NCBI GenBank assembly: GCA_027186245.1
Contig: CP114492.1
Span: 10,382,501-10,446,500, forward strand
Direction of reading: 5' to 3'
DNA: 64,000 bases
Source: Coriaria nepalensis
Taxonomy: Eukaryota > Streptophyta > Magnoliopsida > Cucurbitales > Coriariaceae
Shown here: piece by piece, positions 48,032 to 61,487 of the stretch
Numbering within the stretch: the first letter of the stretch is position 1
How the letters are laid out: the number at the start of each line of letters is the position of its first letter
Made by a program: the position numbers and the translations under genes
Notes under the pieces: generated by a model
What the model was told of the DNA's origin: nothing
The model's input: the letters and a program-made list of their open reading frames with translations, nothing else
Databases searched by the model: none

Positions 48032-48649
48032 TTCTCTCTTCTTTAAGCTGAATTAGAGATGTGAGATTAATGGTTGGAAGAAGTTGCTGCTTTTATATTG
48101 CTTTTTCTGCAAATGCGTGCATGCTAGGTAGTAGCTTCCTACTGATTTGGCAAAGAGATGTAGACATGAAACTGGTGTTAGGACTCAAAGAGCATTAGAG
48201 CTAGTACTGTGATAGTGTGATTACAGTATAATGGCTAGATAATAGTACTACCAAATTCGGTAAAATTTAAGTACAATTAATTACGTCGATTTTGATCATT
48301 TATATATATATTTATTTATCACCCTCATCAAATAGAAAACCGATATAAATTTGATTTTTTTTTTTTTTGATAGATTTTATTTGGTGGTAAATTTGGTAGA
48401 TTTCGTTCAGAAACATGGAAATTGCAATCATGGGCCCAAAATTGTTAAGCTAAATTCATATGTACCGAAATGGTCATATGTACCTATTTAAAGATGAAGC
48501 CATAGATCTTGTTTGGTATTTAAAATTACTTTGCATTATTTATTTTAAAATAAATATATGTATACGTGGTTTGAAATTCATGCATATAAGTAAAAAATTA
48601 AAAAAATAATAATAATAATTAAGTAAATAAAACAAGTCAATTCAACGTA
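48032..48649. other. AT-rich spacer
   Basis: Former promoter side of the pseudogene and spacer up to the copia fragment. T-run at 48356-48369, AAT repeats near 48605. No gene seen. Confidence 0.5.
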
Positions 48650-50190
48650 GAATTCACACAAGGACCGATGACCAAGGCGGTTGTGCCATAGAGAGACAGG
48701 AGCCCGAATGGGAAATATGAACAAACGAGGTGGTAGAGAGTAAGAAGAGGTTACTTATAACTTGGGCCCGAGGAAGCAGAAGCTTAGAATGAATATCCTT
48801 CACAATAAAAGAAAAAGGTGATAATTCAACAATGCACGAGTACCAATAATAAGGAGTACATTTTTTAGAAGAAGGGGGCAAGCTTGGGTAGGAAGTAAGA
48901 TCGTGCCGATGTGAGTTATGGAAAGAAAATTACCATTAATTGACGAGTATATTATCCAATCCAGCGTACGGTTGTGATGAGAGAAGAAGAGGAAGATCAT
49001 GAGTCATGTGAGACGTTGCGCCACTTTCCAGAAGCTAATTAGAGACCACAAAAGGAGAAAAATACGAAAAATCTACTATAGGGGTATGAAAAGGCGTGCT
49101 GGGCTGGTAGATGGGCCTGTGAAAGGTGATATGAGCCTAAGTCTGTATGAAGCTCAATAAGGAAGAGGTGTGACCTAAGTCAGAACACACAGGATGACCC
49201 TCAAAGAAATGCGCTGGTGGAGAAGGATTCGCATACGAACCCGAATGGACTTGCGCAGGTGGAATGGGATTTGCTTGCGAATCCGAGAATTTGGAATGAG
49301 CACCCGTGTATCTATCTGGTCCCTGAACACGACCTACAAGCTGAAAATTGGAGGGTTGATGTGACACCTAATTGTGGGAGAGATAGGAGGCTGCCGCCAA
49401 TGAAACACCACCGCTATTTTTGGATTCCGAGTAGCGGTATTTACAGCGGGATGTTAAGTGACCATTCTGTTTGCATATTTTGCATGTAATGGTGGAGAGG
49501 TTGACAAGGGGGGGATCTACCACCACTGCGATTTGAGTATCCACAACAGTTGTGGTCGAATCGTCCACCACAATTATGGAAGCTGTCACTGTTTTTGGAT
49601 TGAGGGGAGTATTGACTGTGAGAAGAAAACATGGCCATATTCTCCATGAGGGTCGAGTGGGTGTGTGAAGATTGTATTGTTGGAGTCATTGCTCATAAAC
49701 CAGTAGTTTGGACTGGAGTTATGAGAAGTTGGGCAGTAGGGTTTGGTTCTCCATCGTGGTAATGAATTGGTGGTATGGAGGATGAAGATCATTGAGCACA
49801 TGAGAGACAAGGACCGAGTCAATAACGGGCTCACCAATGGAAGCAAGGGAGTCCATGAGTTTCTTAATAGTAATAAGATAATCGGAGACGAGAGATTATC
49901 TTGTTTCACTATATGAAGTTGATACTTGAGAAGAGATTTCTTGGCCATGCACTGTATCATATATTCATCACCAATGGTAGTCCACAGAGATCTGATGGAG
50001 GTACATCTAGGAGCAATATGAGAGACATTGGGTGATAAAGTGGCGTTGATAACGGTGCATACGAATCAATCTGATTTACGCCATACAAGGTATTCCATGG
50101 ATGGTTGTAGTGGTCAAGCAATGGTGGAGAGCCTAATGAGCCATCCACGCATTGAATCAGATCCCAAGTGATGAAAACTGATTCCATTTG
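48650..50190 (-). mobile_element. Decayed Ty1/copia fragment (gag to protease)
   Basis: Minus-strand pieces in gag-pol order with stops and shifts. 50187-49957 resembles a gag N-terminus (VDGSLGSPP). A CX2CX4HX4C zinc knuckle, CKICKQNGHLTSRC, lies at about 49490-49450. A protease/pre-integrase stretch follows (SITHIGTILLP, PFSFIVKDI) down to about 48650. RT, RNase H and both LTRs are not found here, so it is a truncated insertion. It sits between the two OMT copies. Confidence 0.75.
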
Positions 50191-50774
50191 AAATTTCTAG
50201 ATGAGATAATTATTTCCATCAAGTTGAATAGAGATAAAGCGTGTTAAATTTTGGATTGGTAATGTTGTTACTACAATAGGGGTGTAAGCTATCACGGCTA
50301 CCGTTGGTGATGGAGTTCATGGTGGTGTTTTCTTGGTACTGATTTCGTGTATGTTGTCTTCTAAATTTGATATATTTATGAATCTCATTGGCGTTAGCTT
50401 AAATTATTTGATACTAGAAAAGAATAGAAAGGTTGTGAAATAGTATTTTTGTATTCTATCATAAGGTACCAATTACATGCGAGAGCATTTATTCATAAGC
50501 CTCATCAGGATTTATTAATAAAATAAAATAAAAAAAACAATAATGACAATTACAGATTTATCCTTTCACTATAAGTTGCATGATACATACACGTCCGACA
50601 CAAAATTAATAATCACTCATTTGACGAAAGACCAGCAAAGAAGACAAAACCAATAATTAATTACGTGCTTATTCAAATACTATAAGTTTACTGTTTGCTT
50701 AAACCTCGCTGTCATCTCCGATGAACCTTAACACCAGATTTAAAGACAATACTACAACTCAGAAATTTGGATAT
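50191..50774. other. Spacer between copia fragment and intact OMT
   Basis: AT-rich, with TAAAATAAAATAAAA near 50519. Holds the 3' flank of the intact OMT. No gene seen. Confidence 0.5.
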
Positions 50775-51922
50775 TTATGCTGGAAAAGCTTCGATAATGG
50801 AAGGAACAGCTGCAATTTTAGTGATCTTATAGCTCTTAAACCCTCCTTCCTCCAACAACTTCTTCCATTCCAACTCCGTCCTTTCCTTCCCCCCGGTCGT
50901 ATGTGCCATCATCAGCAGATCAAACGCCATGCGCGTGTTATCAAATGCCTCCTTCCCTTCCGGCTCTAGCACTATATCCACGATAACAATCTTCCCTGTT
51001 TTCTCCGGTATCGCTTTCCTGCAATTCCTCAATATCTTTATACAATGTTCATCGCTCCAATCATGCAATACCCACTGTAACACAGCAATCATAAACGTAT
51101 AGTAAACATATGGATTAAACTTGCAGAATAATAAAAACAAATGTTGCATGCATTAATATCGACCTTCATGAAAATTGCATCAGCGTTGGGAATAGTCTCA
51201 AACATGTTCCCGCCAACATGAGTGACCCCTTCAAAAGGAAGTGCGGAGGAGACGACATGTGGCAGGTCAAAGTTAATCCCACTGATGTGCGGATGAGATC
51301 TCACGATCTCAGCAATCACCTTTCCGGTCCCACCGCCTAAATCAACCATCGTCTTAACAGAACCGAACCCGTCTTTATATTCCGCTAGGAACGCCGCCAT
51401 GACCATCTTCGCAGCACACGCCATCGCATCGTTGAAAACTCGATTGAACTCTGGATTTCGAGATGCGAAGTCCCACATCTCGCAGCCGTGAGCCTTCTCG
51501 AATGCGATCCCGCCTTCCTTGACGCAACGGCTAAGGTAGTGCCACGGGGCTAATTGCGGTGGATATATTTCCATGATGATCATAGGAGCAAGGCTCATCT
51601 TGGAGTCAGTTAGCAGCCATTTGGATCGGTTCGTTGGTCCATAGAGAGTGTCTGATCCGTCACCGTCTGATGCAGTGAAGATCCCTTTGCGGACGAGTGA
51701 TCTCATAATGCGTGCGAGGTAGGGGATGTTCGGAGAGGGGGAATCGGAAAGTGCGGAGGCGATTTGGGACAAGGTGATAGGTGCATTGTGGGAGTGAACG
51801 ATATCAGCAATGCCGACCTCGACGGCCGATTTTAAGGCCATGGAGTCTGCAAATCCGAACATCATCTCCCATATTTCGACTTGGCCATCTAGCAATTCTG
51901 TAGCGGCTTCTACAGCTGCCAT
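50775..51922 (-). CDS. Class II O-methyltransferase, norcoclaurine 6-OMT-like
   Basis: SAM-dependent plant O-methyltransferase of the COMT superfamily. Two exons, 51164-51922 and 50775-51074, give 352 residues, normal for the family. An N-terminal dimerisation domain (MFGFADSMALKSAVEVGIAD) leads into the SAM fold: MVDLGGGTGKVIAEI, INFDLPHVV, VGGNMFETIPNADAIFMK. The catalytic His is in WVLHDWSDEHC, and KIVIVDIVLEPEGK and GGKERTELEWKKLL complete the signature. The nearest families I recall are norcoclaurine 6-OMT and other OMTs of phenolics; the substrate cannot be set from sequence. A broken tandem copy lies 3 kb downstream on the same strand. Confidence 0.9.
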
Positions 51923-53916
51923 TGATCAATTTCTCTCTAAAACACTTAGAAATATCCTGAAAATGGAAGGTGGTCTATTTTGAGCTTTATAAAATACGAT
52001 TTGGAGCTTCTCTTCAATCATTAGTACATTTAATATGCTTGCTTACAATTGTATATATGTATCCGTCATTACATATATAATAATTAGTAACTTGTGGATC
52101 CTCGATCCATTAATTATTTTACAAAAAAAAAAATAGTAATAATAAATATAATTCCCCAATATTTTTAGATTAATCATAAAAAAAATAAATTTAAAATTAA
52201 CTTATTAATAATTTCTAATTTTCATTTATATCTAATTTTAATATGATAGAAATAATAAGATATCTTTTAATAATTTTTAAGATTTAATAAAAATTTAAGT
52301 TTAATTAATGAAAAAAAAGGTTAAGCTGTAGCCACGTTTTAATGAAGTGTCATGCTTAATATTCCACTAGTCATCCTTAGAGAAAGATACCAGACATGTA
52401 GGCCCACACTTGTCACTATTTCAACTAAAATGAGTGACTAATCTTACCTTCCGCATCGAAATAGAAAAGGGAAAGAGAAAGGAAATAAAGAAAATGAAAG
52501 AAGGGAAAGAAAAAGAAAGAAGGGAAAAAGGAAACGAGAAAGAAAATAGGGAGAGAAAATCAGAAATGGAAGGAAAATAAAATTAGAATCATTAAATTTT
52601 TGTAAAATTTGTTGTGAATATAATATCACTATAATATAAAAATATTGTTTAATTGCTTGTTGTTATAATGTTAATGTTAAGCTTATGATTTTCATATAAT
52701 ATATTAAGTATAATTGAAATACGATGATTATCATACTAGAAATAATAATCATAACTAATATGAATATAATATAGTATGATGTTTTAATGATAGTACAAAC
52801 TTTAAACATACTACGATTAATTATATATGTTCATATTTCCAGATATAAATGTTATGCTAAGATAGATAAGAAGCATAAGCATGCTAGATATATATCATAA
52901 AAACATTAATTAAAGGTAGTCATTAAAAGAATAGTAATATGAATGAGACGCTATCATTACTGATTTTCTAGCTCATAGATGTCTACCATGTATTGTATGA
53001 AATTACAAAAGTAAAGCTGTAAGTTAAGGAACAGACGAATGGAAGCAATCAATTTCGTGAAATTGTACATATGAGACTCAATCTCTATAAGTAATGAGTT
53101 TGAAAAATCCACACTTCCTTAGACAAACTTATGTATATGTACGTATATGTATATTCGAATAAAGAATCAAACGGTTTAAAAAGTTTTAGAATTAATTCTT
53201 ATGATAAAGACTTTCACAATATTTTTAAATTATTATGTTATTTCTTTAAAAATACTTTTAAAAGTAAAGTTTATTATTAAAATTAAGAAATATAACATGC
53301 CCTTATTAGCTGTACGTGTTTCTCTCCAACGTATTCAATAGAATAAACAGCTTGTATGACAATACCATAAGAAATAACACCAATTATTTCAAGATTATTG
53401 ATAAATATATTTTCTTGGTGGTATTCCGACGTCTAGATTACTCTAATGTATGACTTTTGAATAATTAATTGTGATCTCATGTTACACGATATAAGATCAA
53501 ATATACTAATGAATTGCGTTAATTTAGTCCGATGAGCTTGTATAACAAGTTAGCACAAAAAGGGATTTATTTGTCAAGGGATTCGAAAATGACATTTGGG
53601 TTTGAGTGACATAAATAGATAGCCTAAAATACATTATGGCACGAAAGGGCAGGTGATTTATATAGAATTGGATTTTAATTTATAAAGTCTTAAAATCACT
53701 ATTAATGTTTTAATGCCACTATTCAAACATCGATTCATATTATATAATATAATAGAGAAATTATTAGATTAACTAAGCCCTCGAAATTATATAGTATATG
53801 TGTATTTTATATTATCATATCATAAAAGATGATATTAACCAATTATGGGCAAATTAATGTACGTGGAAGCCAAGATCCAAATCTCAAACTTCATTTAGCA
53901 AGAAATTTGATATTAT
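51923..53916. other. Long AT-rich gene-free spacer
   Basis: Promoter of the OMT at its left edge (a TATAAAA motif near 51990 on the minus strand) followed by about 1.9 kb of AT-rich DNA. A polypurine block (GAAAGGGAAAGA type) spans 52460-52570. No gene or known repeat recognised. Confidence 0.5.
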
Positions 53917-54093
53917 TGTTGAACTTTCTAGATTATCGATGATAGAAATTAGTTATAATTAATGATAGTAAGAGTTAGTTGTATTGATGGTGTTTAATGA
54001 GAGTTACATTAATATTTGTAGTTGTGAAATAAATTTAAATAGCTTTTTAATATCAGAATCAGGTTTCTCTTATTCATCAATTTGAAATTTCCT
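53917..54093 (+). repeat. 5' LTR of the copia element
   Basis: Starts TGTTGAACTTTCTAGATTAT and shares most of its length with 58029-58205, e.g. AATTAGTTATAATTAATG and GAGAGTTA.ATTAATATTTGTA. Its 3' limit is set by matching CAATTTGAAATTT to CAATTTCAAACT in the other LTR and is uncertain by several bases. Confidence 0.75.
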
Positions 54094-57000
54094 ATTTACA
54101 AAAAAAAAAAATCATCTATTATTTATGGAAATCTCACATTTTTTAAAACCCAAATCCACTTTTTTTTTTAATCAATCAACTTAAATTCATCATAAAACTA
54201 CCAAAAACTTTTTTCCCAACAACCCGAAGTTCTCCCACACTCACACTCTATCAAAGGATTCCAAGCTCAAATCCATAGATGCTGCGGGTGCTAAGGTTGA
54301 AGAAAACATAAGATTTTGTTAAGTTTTATTTTTGCCTAATAAGTTATTAAATATTACAATTTGAACTTCATTTTCATTGATATACTTCTTCAAACTACAT
54401 TTACACACCATTTTTCACTATAATATCTCTTTCTCTTGTAATTATTTTGAAAATTCTGAATTAGCCTCCCAAAATTCTAGAAATTTACCTTTTTTTACCC
54501 CAATTAAAAAAAATATGGAAGAATTATTTGAAACCAAATTAGCACATATTATTTTTCAATCTAAGGGTGTTTTCAATGTTGGGATCACTCTTATAGAAAC
54601 AAACTATGATGTGGTCTCAAATCATGGAAAAATAATGCCACCCACAGATGTTGATGAACGATACGAGAAATAGTATGCGAAAAATCAAAAGGTTCAAAGA
54701 TGGTTACTAATGTCCATGAGTTCAGAAATTATGAATCATTATTTATGCATATCTACTACTCGTGGGATGCTCTAGCCAAGGCGTTTTATGATGGAAGCGA
54801 TGAGCTACAAATATTCTTCTTGAACTAAATGGTGTTCATTGCCAAACAAAATGGAAGATCTCTCTATGAATATTATTAAGAGTTTATTGAAAATTTTCAA
54901 GAGTTATATCATCATGATAGAGTTGTCATGAGGAATCCTAATGATGTCATAACCTATAAGAAGTTCGTCAAGCATCTATGGGTTCATATATTTCTTGCAG
55001 GACTAGATGGCGACTTCAAACAAGCTTGTGGAGATATTCTGCGCAAAGATACACTCTCAAATCTCGAAGAGTGTTATTCCCATATTCGCTGTGAGGAGGT
55101 ACGTCTCATAAAACTTAAAGGGAAATATGAGAACTTTGAAGATTCCGCTATGGTTACTTGGCATCGTTCTACCCAAAATACATATGATAAATAGAAACAA
55201 AAGAATACAGACAAGTCTTTCCAGAAATATACCCATTGCAATAAAAAGGGTCATACGAGAGGTCTTTATTTTTGAACTTGTAGGATATCCATATTGGTGG
55301 GATCGTACTCATGAGACCTAGATAAAAAACTTCAAACATTCAATTCTTGCCGCTGTTAGTGAATCAAAAATTATGGCAATACATCCGCTCTAATTGCTGC
55401 AACATTTCATGATGGTAAGATTTTACATACTTCTACACATGTTAGTAATAATACATGGCGAATTGATAAAAGTGTTATTGATTATATGACTTTTGATTCT
55501 AGACAAATCTTACTACCTAAACCCTCATCCCAAAAATTTGCGTCTACGACCAATGGTGCCTCCACTTCGGTAATTAAGGAAGGCTCCTTGTCCCTTATTA
55601 ATACTTTACATTTGGATTCAATATTAGTCATTCCATCCTTCACTTATAACCTTTTATCTGTTTCCCAAATAACCACTGCTTTGTCTTGTATTGTAATTTT
55701 ATGCCCTGACTCTTATGTTTTTAAGGACATCCAGACAAGATAAACGATTGGTTATGGTGTTAGGTGAGGGAAATTATACTTCTTGGACTTGGAGTCAACA
55801 AGTTCAGACAAACTACGTTCAACACTAATATGGATGGATCCAAAGGGGAGAAATATAAATATGACATATGGTTATGGTATAGGCGGCTTGGGCATACCCC
55901 TTTTGGATACTTGAATAAATTATTTCCTATCTTATTTATGAAAGTTGATATTTCCAACTTTAAAGTGATGTTTGCGAGCTCACAAAAAATCATAGAAGTT
56001 CTTTTCCATCAACCTTAAATAAAGCTTCAACTCCTTTTATGGTTATCCATGCTAACATTTGGGGTCTTTGTATAAAGTCCCTACTCTAGTTGGATCTTGT
56101 TGGTGTGTTACTTTTATCAATGATTATAGCAGGATGACATTGTTATATTTAATGAAGTCTAAAGGTGAAGTAAAATCATTATTTCAGAAATTTCATATAA
56201 TAATGAGTATTCAATACAATGTCTAGATTCGAGTTTTTCGTAGTGATAATGGTGGAGAATATTAAATTGATGAACTCAAAAAATATTTAGAGATGCATGG
56301 AATAGTTCATCAAACTACTTTTTCATATACATCTCAACAAAATGGTGTTGCTGAAAGAAAAAACTGACATTTGTTAGAAGTTATTCATGCCTTATTAACA
56401 GAAGCTCATATGCATTTGTGTTATTAGGGAGAAACTCTTATTACAGTAGCCAACTTAATCAATCGAGTTCCCTCTAGCTCTATTAACTTCCAAACACCTT
56501 ATTAGGCATTGCTTGATGTTTTTGTGGCGCCTAGTACTCAGAATCTGTCACCGCATGTTTTTGGTTGTGTGACATTTGTTCACCTACATAAGCATCAATG
56601 TAACAAGTTTACCCTTAGAGCATTATGTTGTGTTTTTGTTGGATATTCTATTTAATAAAACATATATCGGTGATATTATCCGCCCACAAAGTGATAGTTT
56701 ATCACGTTAGATGTTGTTTTCCATAAAGATACGATGTATTTTTCTTCTAATGCTGAATTTTAGGGGGAGAATCACTAAACAGAAATTCAGACTCTCACTT
56801 ATGATCTTTATAAGGAAGAACAAGTATTTGAGAGCAGTAATGGTATTGATTCACAAAATCAACTTATCAACTAAGAAACAAGTGAGTTTGAATAAGGTGA
56901 GCATCCATATCATGAAAATACTCAAGCACATTAATCTCCATCAACATCTGAGTATGAGTCCCTCAAACCAAAAGCTGACACACCCAATCAATCGTTGCTT

Positions 57001-58028
57001 GAGGATGCTCTTACCGAAATACATGAGTCGGTCATAAAGCAATTACCACAATGTCAAAACAGAGGTATTCCTAAGCCTATATATGAACCCGACCTTTCTA
57101 GTAGAGTCAAATACCCCATGAGTCATTATGGGTCTAACCATCGTTTGTCAGAATCAAATCAATCATTTGTATATCAATTATCTACTGTATCTATTCCTAA
57201 CAATGTGCAAGAAGCCTTATCTAATCTTAAATGGAAAGCTGCTATGAATACAGGGATGAAATCTCTTCAACGAAACGACACATGCAAACTTGTTGATTGC
57301 CCACCCTAAAAGAAACCTATTGGTACTATTGAAAGATTCAAAGTAAGGCTAGTGGCAAAAGGGTATACTCAGACCTATGGGATCGATTACATAAATTCAT
57401 TTGCACATGTAGCTAAAATCAACACAGTTCATATTCTATTGTCTTTAGTAGCAAATCTGAATTGTTCATTACAATAGTCGATGTGAAGAATGCTTTTCTT
57501 CATGACAAATTGTCTGAAGAAGTCTATATGGATAGCCCTTCAGATTGTATGATACTAGAAAGGCATAAGCAGAAAGTGTGCAAATTAAAAAAGTCTTTGT
57601 ACGGTTTGAAACAATCTCCAAGAGTATGGTTTGGAAGATTTACAAAATGTTCAAGAGAAGATTTACTTGTCACATGGACAAGTAATAAACAAAATGTTGT
57701 TGCTCGCTCGAGTGCAGAAGCATAATATCGAGGCATGACTCTTGGTCTTTGTGAAACTTTGTGGATCATACTTCTCTTGTAGGATTTGGGATATCTACCA
57801 AACAACTAATTCGCCTATATTGTGACAACAAAGTAACGTGCGACATTGCTTATAATCCGGTTCAACATGATCGTATAAAACATGTTGAGATTAACAGGTT
57901 CTTCATAAAGGAAAAATTAGAAAACAAAATTTTGAAGTTGTCCAAAATTCGATTAGTCAAATCAAGTATTCATGAAGTTCCTTGTCAAGCTTGTTATGCA
58001 TGGCATAAATGCATTGGCTTGAGGGGAG

Positions 58029-58205
58029 TGTATAACTTTCTATATTATTGATAGTAAGAATTAGTTATAATTAATGTTGGTAGGAGTTGATTATATTAAT
58101 AGTGATTGATGAGAGTTATATTAATATTTGTAATTGTAAAATAGATACTCCTCAAATAATTAGATGTGAGAAATAAAGAAAAGTCTCCTCAATTTCAAAC
58201 TATCA
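58029..58205 (+). repeat. 3' LTR of the copia element
   Basis: Starts TGTATAACTTTC directly after the polypurine tract and ends near ACTATCA. About 177 bp, the same length as the 5' LTR but with many differences, so the insertion is old. No clear target-site duplication. Confidence 0.75.
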
Positions 58206-58804
58206 TTAGCATTCACTTAACTCTCAACTTATTGTCATATTACATAATCTATAATGTATAATGACATCTTTACCAAAAGCACAAATTACTAATTCTACGA
58301 AGAAGGGCGACAGAATCTAATTCAGAAAATAGTAGACGGGTTTGTTATTGATAGTTTGACTGCTAGCCCAAAATAGACGAGCAAAACAGTGCAAGACATA
58401 TGACGGTTTCAAAACGACAAAATAACAGACCGGTTGGACAAAACTACAAGACCAGTACAGCGAAATTATTCTGTCCACACACATGAACAATGTCTTTAAT
58501 TAACCATTTCTGAGAAACCAATTTCACCCAACAAAAAATTCTCACCTTCCTCTCTATCTCTCTTCTCTTCTCACCTCCGGTCAAAGCTTCAGCTGGTTGG
58601 AGGGTATAGAGATGAACAAAGAAAGAACATCCCCTCTCCCTTTCCCTCCCTCTCCCCCCCATCTTCATTCTTCTGCAATATTCTGTAACAAGCTATGCCC
58701 CATCAAATCTTGAACGGCGTTAACCAAATCAGCATATCATCAATCCATAACTATTATTACAACATCCTAATCATTTCCCACCGTCCAATTATTACACCAT
58801 TGTT
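58206..58804. other. Spacer and promoter of the NHL gene
   Basis: Holds a pyrimidine-rich leader (58545-58670) before the start codon at 58805. No gene seen. Confidence 0.5.
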
Positions 58805-59494
58805 ATGGATCCTACACATGGTCAATACCAGCCTAGATACGTGTCTCTTAATCCAGGCAGCATGGTGCATCCCCCGCCCCCGTACCGTCGTGCTGTACCC
58901 CGTTACGAATCTCAAGGATCGGGCGGAAACTGTTGCCTAAGGATCTGTTGCTGCATCTTGGTCTTGATCATAAGCCTTGCATCTCTCCTTTTCTTCTTAT
59001 ACGCCGTTTACAAACCCAGCGTTCCGTCTTACAAGATCAATCAGTTGAGCGTCAAGACATTGTCCATCTCCAACAACAATCTGGACGTTGAATTCGACAT
59101 CACGGTCAAAGCGGATAATCGTAATGATTTTCTTGGTTTCACGTATGGGAAAGATAGTTCGGTTGTTGTACTGTTCTCTGAGTCACAGATCTGTGCGGGG
59201 AAGATTCCGGGTTTTCATCAACCGAACAAAAACGTGACGATGATAAACATTGATTTGAAGGGGAGAAGTGGGTTTGGGTCGAATCTTCAAACGGCGTTAA
59301 TGGAGGGACAACATGAAGGGAAAATCCCGTTGAAAATTGAAGTGACTGTGCCGGTAACGGTTGTGGTTGTGAATATCCCGTTGAGGAAGGTAATGGTGGT
59401 TGTTCACTGTTCGTTGGTTTTGGATAATTTGGCGGCGGGGAAGAAAGTTGGGATTGTGTCTAGTGATTATGATTTCAGGGTCTCTTTATTATGA
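58805..59494 (+). CDS. NDR1/HIN1-like (LEA_2) membrane protein
   Basis: One exon, 229 residues. A Pro-rich cytosolic tail (SMVHPPPPYRRAVPRYE) and a Cys cluster (CCLRICCCILV), probably palmitoylated, precede one membrane span (LIISLASLLFFLYAVYKP). The outer part is a LEA_2 domain: YKINQLSVKTLSISNNNLDV begins it, with FLGFTYGKDSSV and the end GIVSSDYDFRVSLL. NHL proteins sit at the plasma membrane and act in pathogen and stress responses; the specific role here is unknown. The ATG at 58805 is taken because the upstream ATG (58695) is in another frame. Confidence 0.88.
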   Translation: MDPTHGQYQPRYVSLNPGSMVHPPPPYRRAVPRYESQGSGGNCCLRICCCILVLIISLASLLFFLYAVYKPSVPSYKINQLSVKTLSISNNNLDVEFDITVKADNRNDFLGFTYGKDSSVVVLFSESQICAGKIPGFHQPNKNVTMINIDLKGRSGFGSNLQTALMEGQHEGKIPLKIEVTVPVTVVVVNIPLRKVMVVVHCSLVLDNLAAGKKVGIVSSDYDFRVSLL

Positions 59495-60402
59495 GATACT
59501 AGAATATTAATGCGCTAATTGTTTGATTAGGAAATTGTATTGCTTAATCTCACATGTGATCATATACTTGAGTGAGAGAGAGAGAGTCATAAACACCATT
59601 AATTTGATCACTTGTAAAACGTATTCAATGCTTTGAGACTTGAAACCGAGTTGTGTGATTTTATATATCGTATGAACTATGGGAATAACGTATGAACTAT
59701 GCAAGAGTTTCTGCCACATTCATTACCATTACGATATATATGTACATACTACGGCATGCAAGGAAGGAATAGGTTAAACCACACTGTATGGTTCTGATTA
59801 CTAGTTTTAATTTGTTTGATTTGATGTAGTTAACTAGTGTGATACGATTTGATTACATTCATTAATCAGTATTTTGTATTAATTTGGAATTCACATCGAC
59901 ATGTCGTTTCAACTCTCAAGCAAAATCTATTTAGCGTAAGTGACCAATGCGAGCTCGAAACGTGGAAGAGTGTTCTCAAGCTCGAATGTGGGTTGTGGCC
60001 CTCTTTCAATACATATTTTATGCAGAAAGTTCTTTAGCTTTATTTTTTTTAATTAATTTCATTTTGTTTTTTCAGTTTGTGGGGCCCAAAGGCGGAGCAC
60101 GAACACCGACCGGTGCGGATTTCGCACCGACGGTTGTATTATGTTGTTTGACTTTTGTTTTATTACATAAGACGACAAGCGGATCTTTGCATTGTTTATA
60201 ATTGGTTTGAATCCTTCCACCGAAAGTAGGTATAAATCCTAGGTGGACCAATCAGGATTAATGATTAAGCCTGATCAAATCTATTTCTGCTCTCTTATAA
60301 AACCTCCTTCTCTTCCCCTGTTTTCCTCTGTATCTTCAAACACCGATTTAGAAACTCCCTCTCTTTCTTTCTCTCTTTAAACTCTAGAGCTTCCAAAAAC
60401 CC
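59495..60402. other. Spacer and promoter of the ERF gene
   Basis: 3' flank of NHL, then promoter with a TATA-like TTATAAAAC at 60294-60302 and a CT-rich leader (60305-60400). No gene seen. Confidence 0.5.
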
Positions 60403-61389
60403 ATGTCGGGCAGGCCTCATAAGAATATTCCGGTCCCCGACCGTCAAGACCCGGATCAAGCATCAAATTCTTATTTTCCTCACCCAACAACCCCCTCCTC
60501 TGTTTCACCATCATCAGAACCACACTCTTCTTCAACAACTCCATTTCCATCCATTTTAGAAGAACCAAAAAATCCACTCCAATTTCTCCATCAAAATCAT
60601 CATCAGATGATATCATTTTCTCACGATCATCCCCATCATATGGGCTACCCACCGCCACCACCACACCTCGTTCATTACTGGAACAAGCTCAACCCAAGAG
60701 AGAGGATGATGGCAATGATGAGAAGCAACCCATTGGACTTTCACGGCGGCCCAATTCAGCCGCCTTTTAGCTCAACCAAACTTTACCGAGGAGTGAGACA
60801 GAGGCACTGGGGAAAATGGGTTGCAGAGATTCGTCTCCCTAAAGACAGAACAAGGCTCTGGCTAGGCACCTTCGATACGGCTGAAGCGGCTGCCATGGCG
60901 TATGATCGTGAGGCTTTTAAGTTGAGAGGAGAGAATGCTAAGCTCAATTTTCCAGAGCGTTTCTTTAGTAAAGATAAAGCAATGGCCTCCACCTCTCAGA
61001 ATCCAACATCTTCAGCTTCAGCTTTATCTCCTACTTCAGAAGCAGGTAATTTGCAGGGCTCGGAAACGGACGCAGTGATGATGTCATCTCCTCCGCCGCC
61101 GAATAAAGATAACAAGCCGGATAACGATTCGGGTGGGACTGGACCCGGGTTCGTTTGGGGTGAAATGGGAGACGATTGGTTTAATGCAATACAACAGGGG
61201 TGGGGTCCAGGGAGTCCTATGTGGGATGATTTTGACACCACAGATAACAATTTCATGCTTCCTAATTTTTTTAATACAAATGATCAGCAGCAAGAGCATG
61301 ATAATGCAGTCACTACGTCTAGTTCTTCTTCTTCTTCCTCTTCTTACCCTACGAATATGGTGGACTTCTTTTGGAAGGATCCGAACTAA
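60403..61389 (+). CDS. AP2/ERF transcription factor, group I (ERF053/054-like)
   Basis: One exon, 328 residues. A single AP2 domain at about residues 126-183 reads [40 protein letters not shown] and [27 protein letters not shown] and the [14 protein letters not shown] end are typical of DREB A-6 / ERF group I. The N-terminus is Pro/Ser/His-rich with [20 protein letters not shown], and the C-terminus is acidic and Trp-rich ([26 protein letters not shown]), as in activation regions. Nuclear; binds GCC or DRE elements in stress and hormone responses. A 3'-flank segment of this gene reappears at the right edge. Confidence 0.92.
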   Translation: MSGRPHKNIPVPDRQDPDQASNSYFPHPTTPSSVSPSSEPHSSSTTPFPSILEEPKNPLQFLHQNHHQMISFSHDHPHHMGYPPPPPHLVHYWNKLNPRERMMAMMRSNPLDFHGGPIQPPFSSTKLYRGVRQRHWGKWVAEIRLPKDRTRLWLGTFDTAEAAAMAYDREAFKLRGENAKLNFPERFFSKDKAMASTSQNPTSSASALSPTSEAGNLQGSETDAVMMSSPPPPNKDNKPDNDSGGTGPGFVWGEMGDDWFNAIQQGWGPGSPMWDDFDTTDNNFMLPNFFNTNDQQQEHDNAVTTSSSSSSSSSYPTNMVDFFWKDPN

Positions 61390-61487
61390 AGAGTCCGTCT
61401 TCCTCTCCCTCTTCCTCTTCCGTGTGTTCACTGGTTGCGTATTTTTTGACAGACAACCATTGATTCTGTTGCATGCTGACTGCATGT

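Larger units (their letters stand above)
53917..58205 (+). mobile_element. Decayed Ty1/copia LTR retrotransposon
   Basis: About 4.3 kb with two short LTRs and plus-strand pieces in copia order, broken by stops and shifts. Gag: FLAGLDGDFKQACGDILRKD near 54985. Zinc knuckle: CNKKGHTRG near 55236, its last Cys lost. Protease region near 55440-55740. Integrase: LWYRRLGHTPFG (55873), RVFRSDNGGEY (56226), QQNGVAERKN (56335). [18 protein letters not shown] (57342) and VDVKNAFLHDKLSEEVYMD (57476), KKSLYGLKQSPRVW (57590). RNase H: NVVARSSAEA (57691) and IRLYCDNKVTCDIAYNP (57809). The middle of RT, including its catalytic YVDD region, is deleted near 57650. A polypurine tract (GAGGGGAG, 58021-58028) abuts the 3' LTR. 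Confidence 0.88.
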
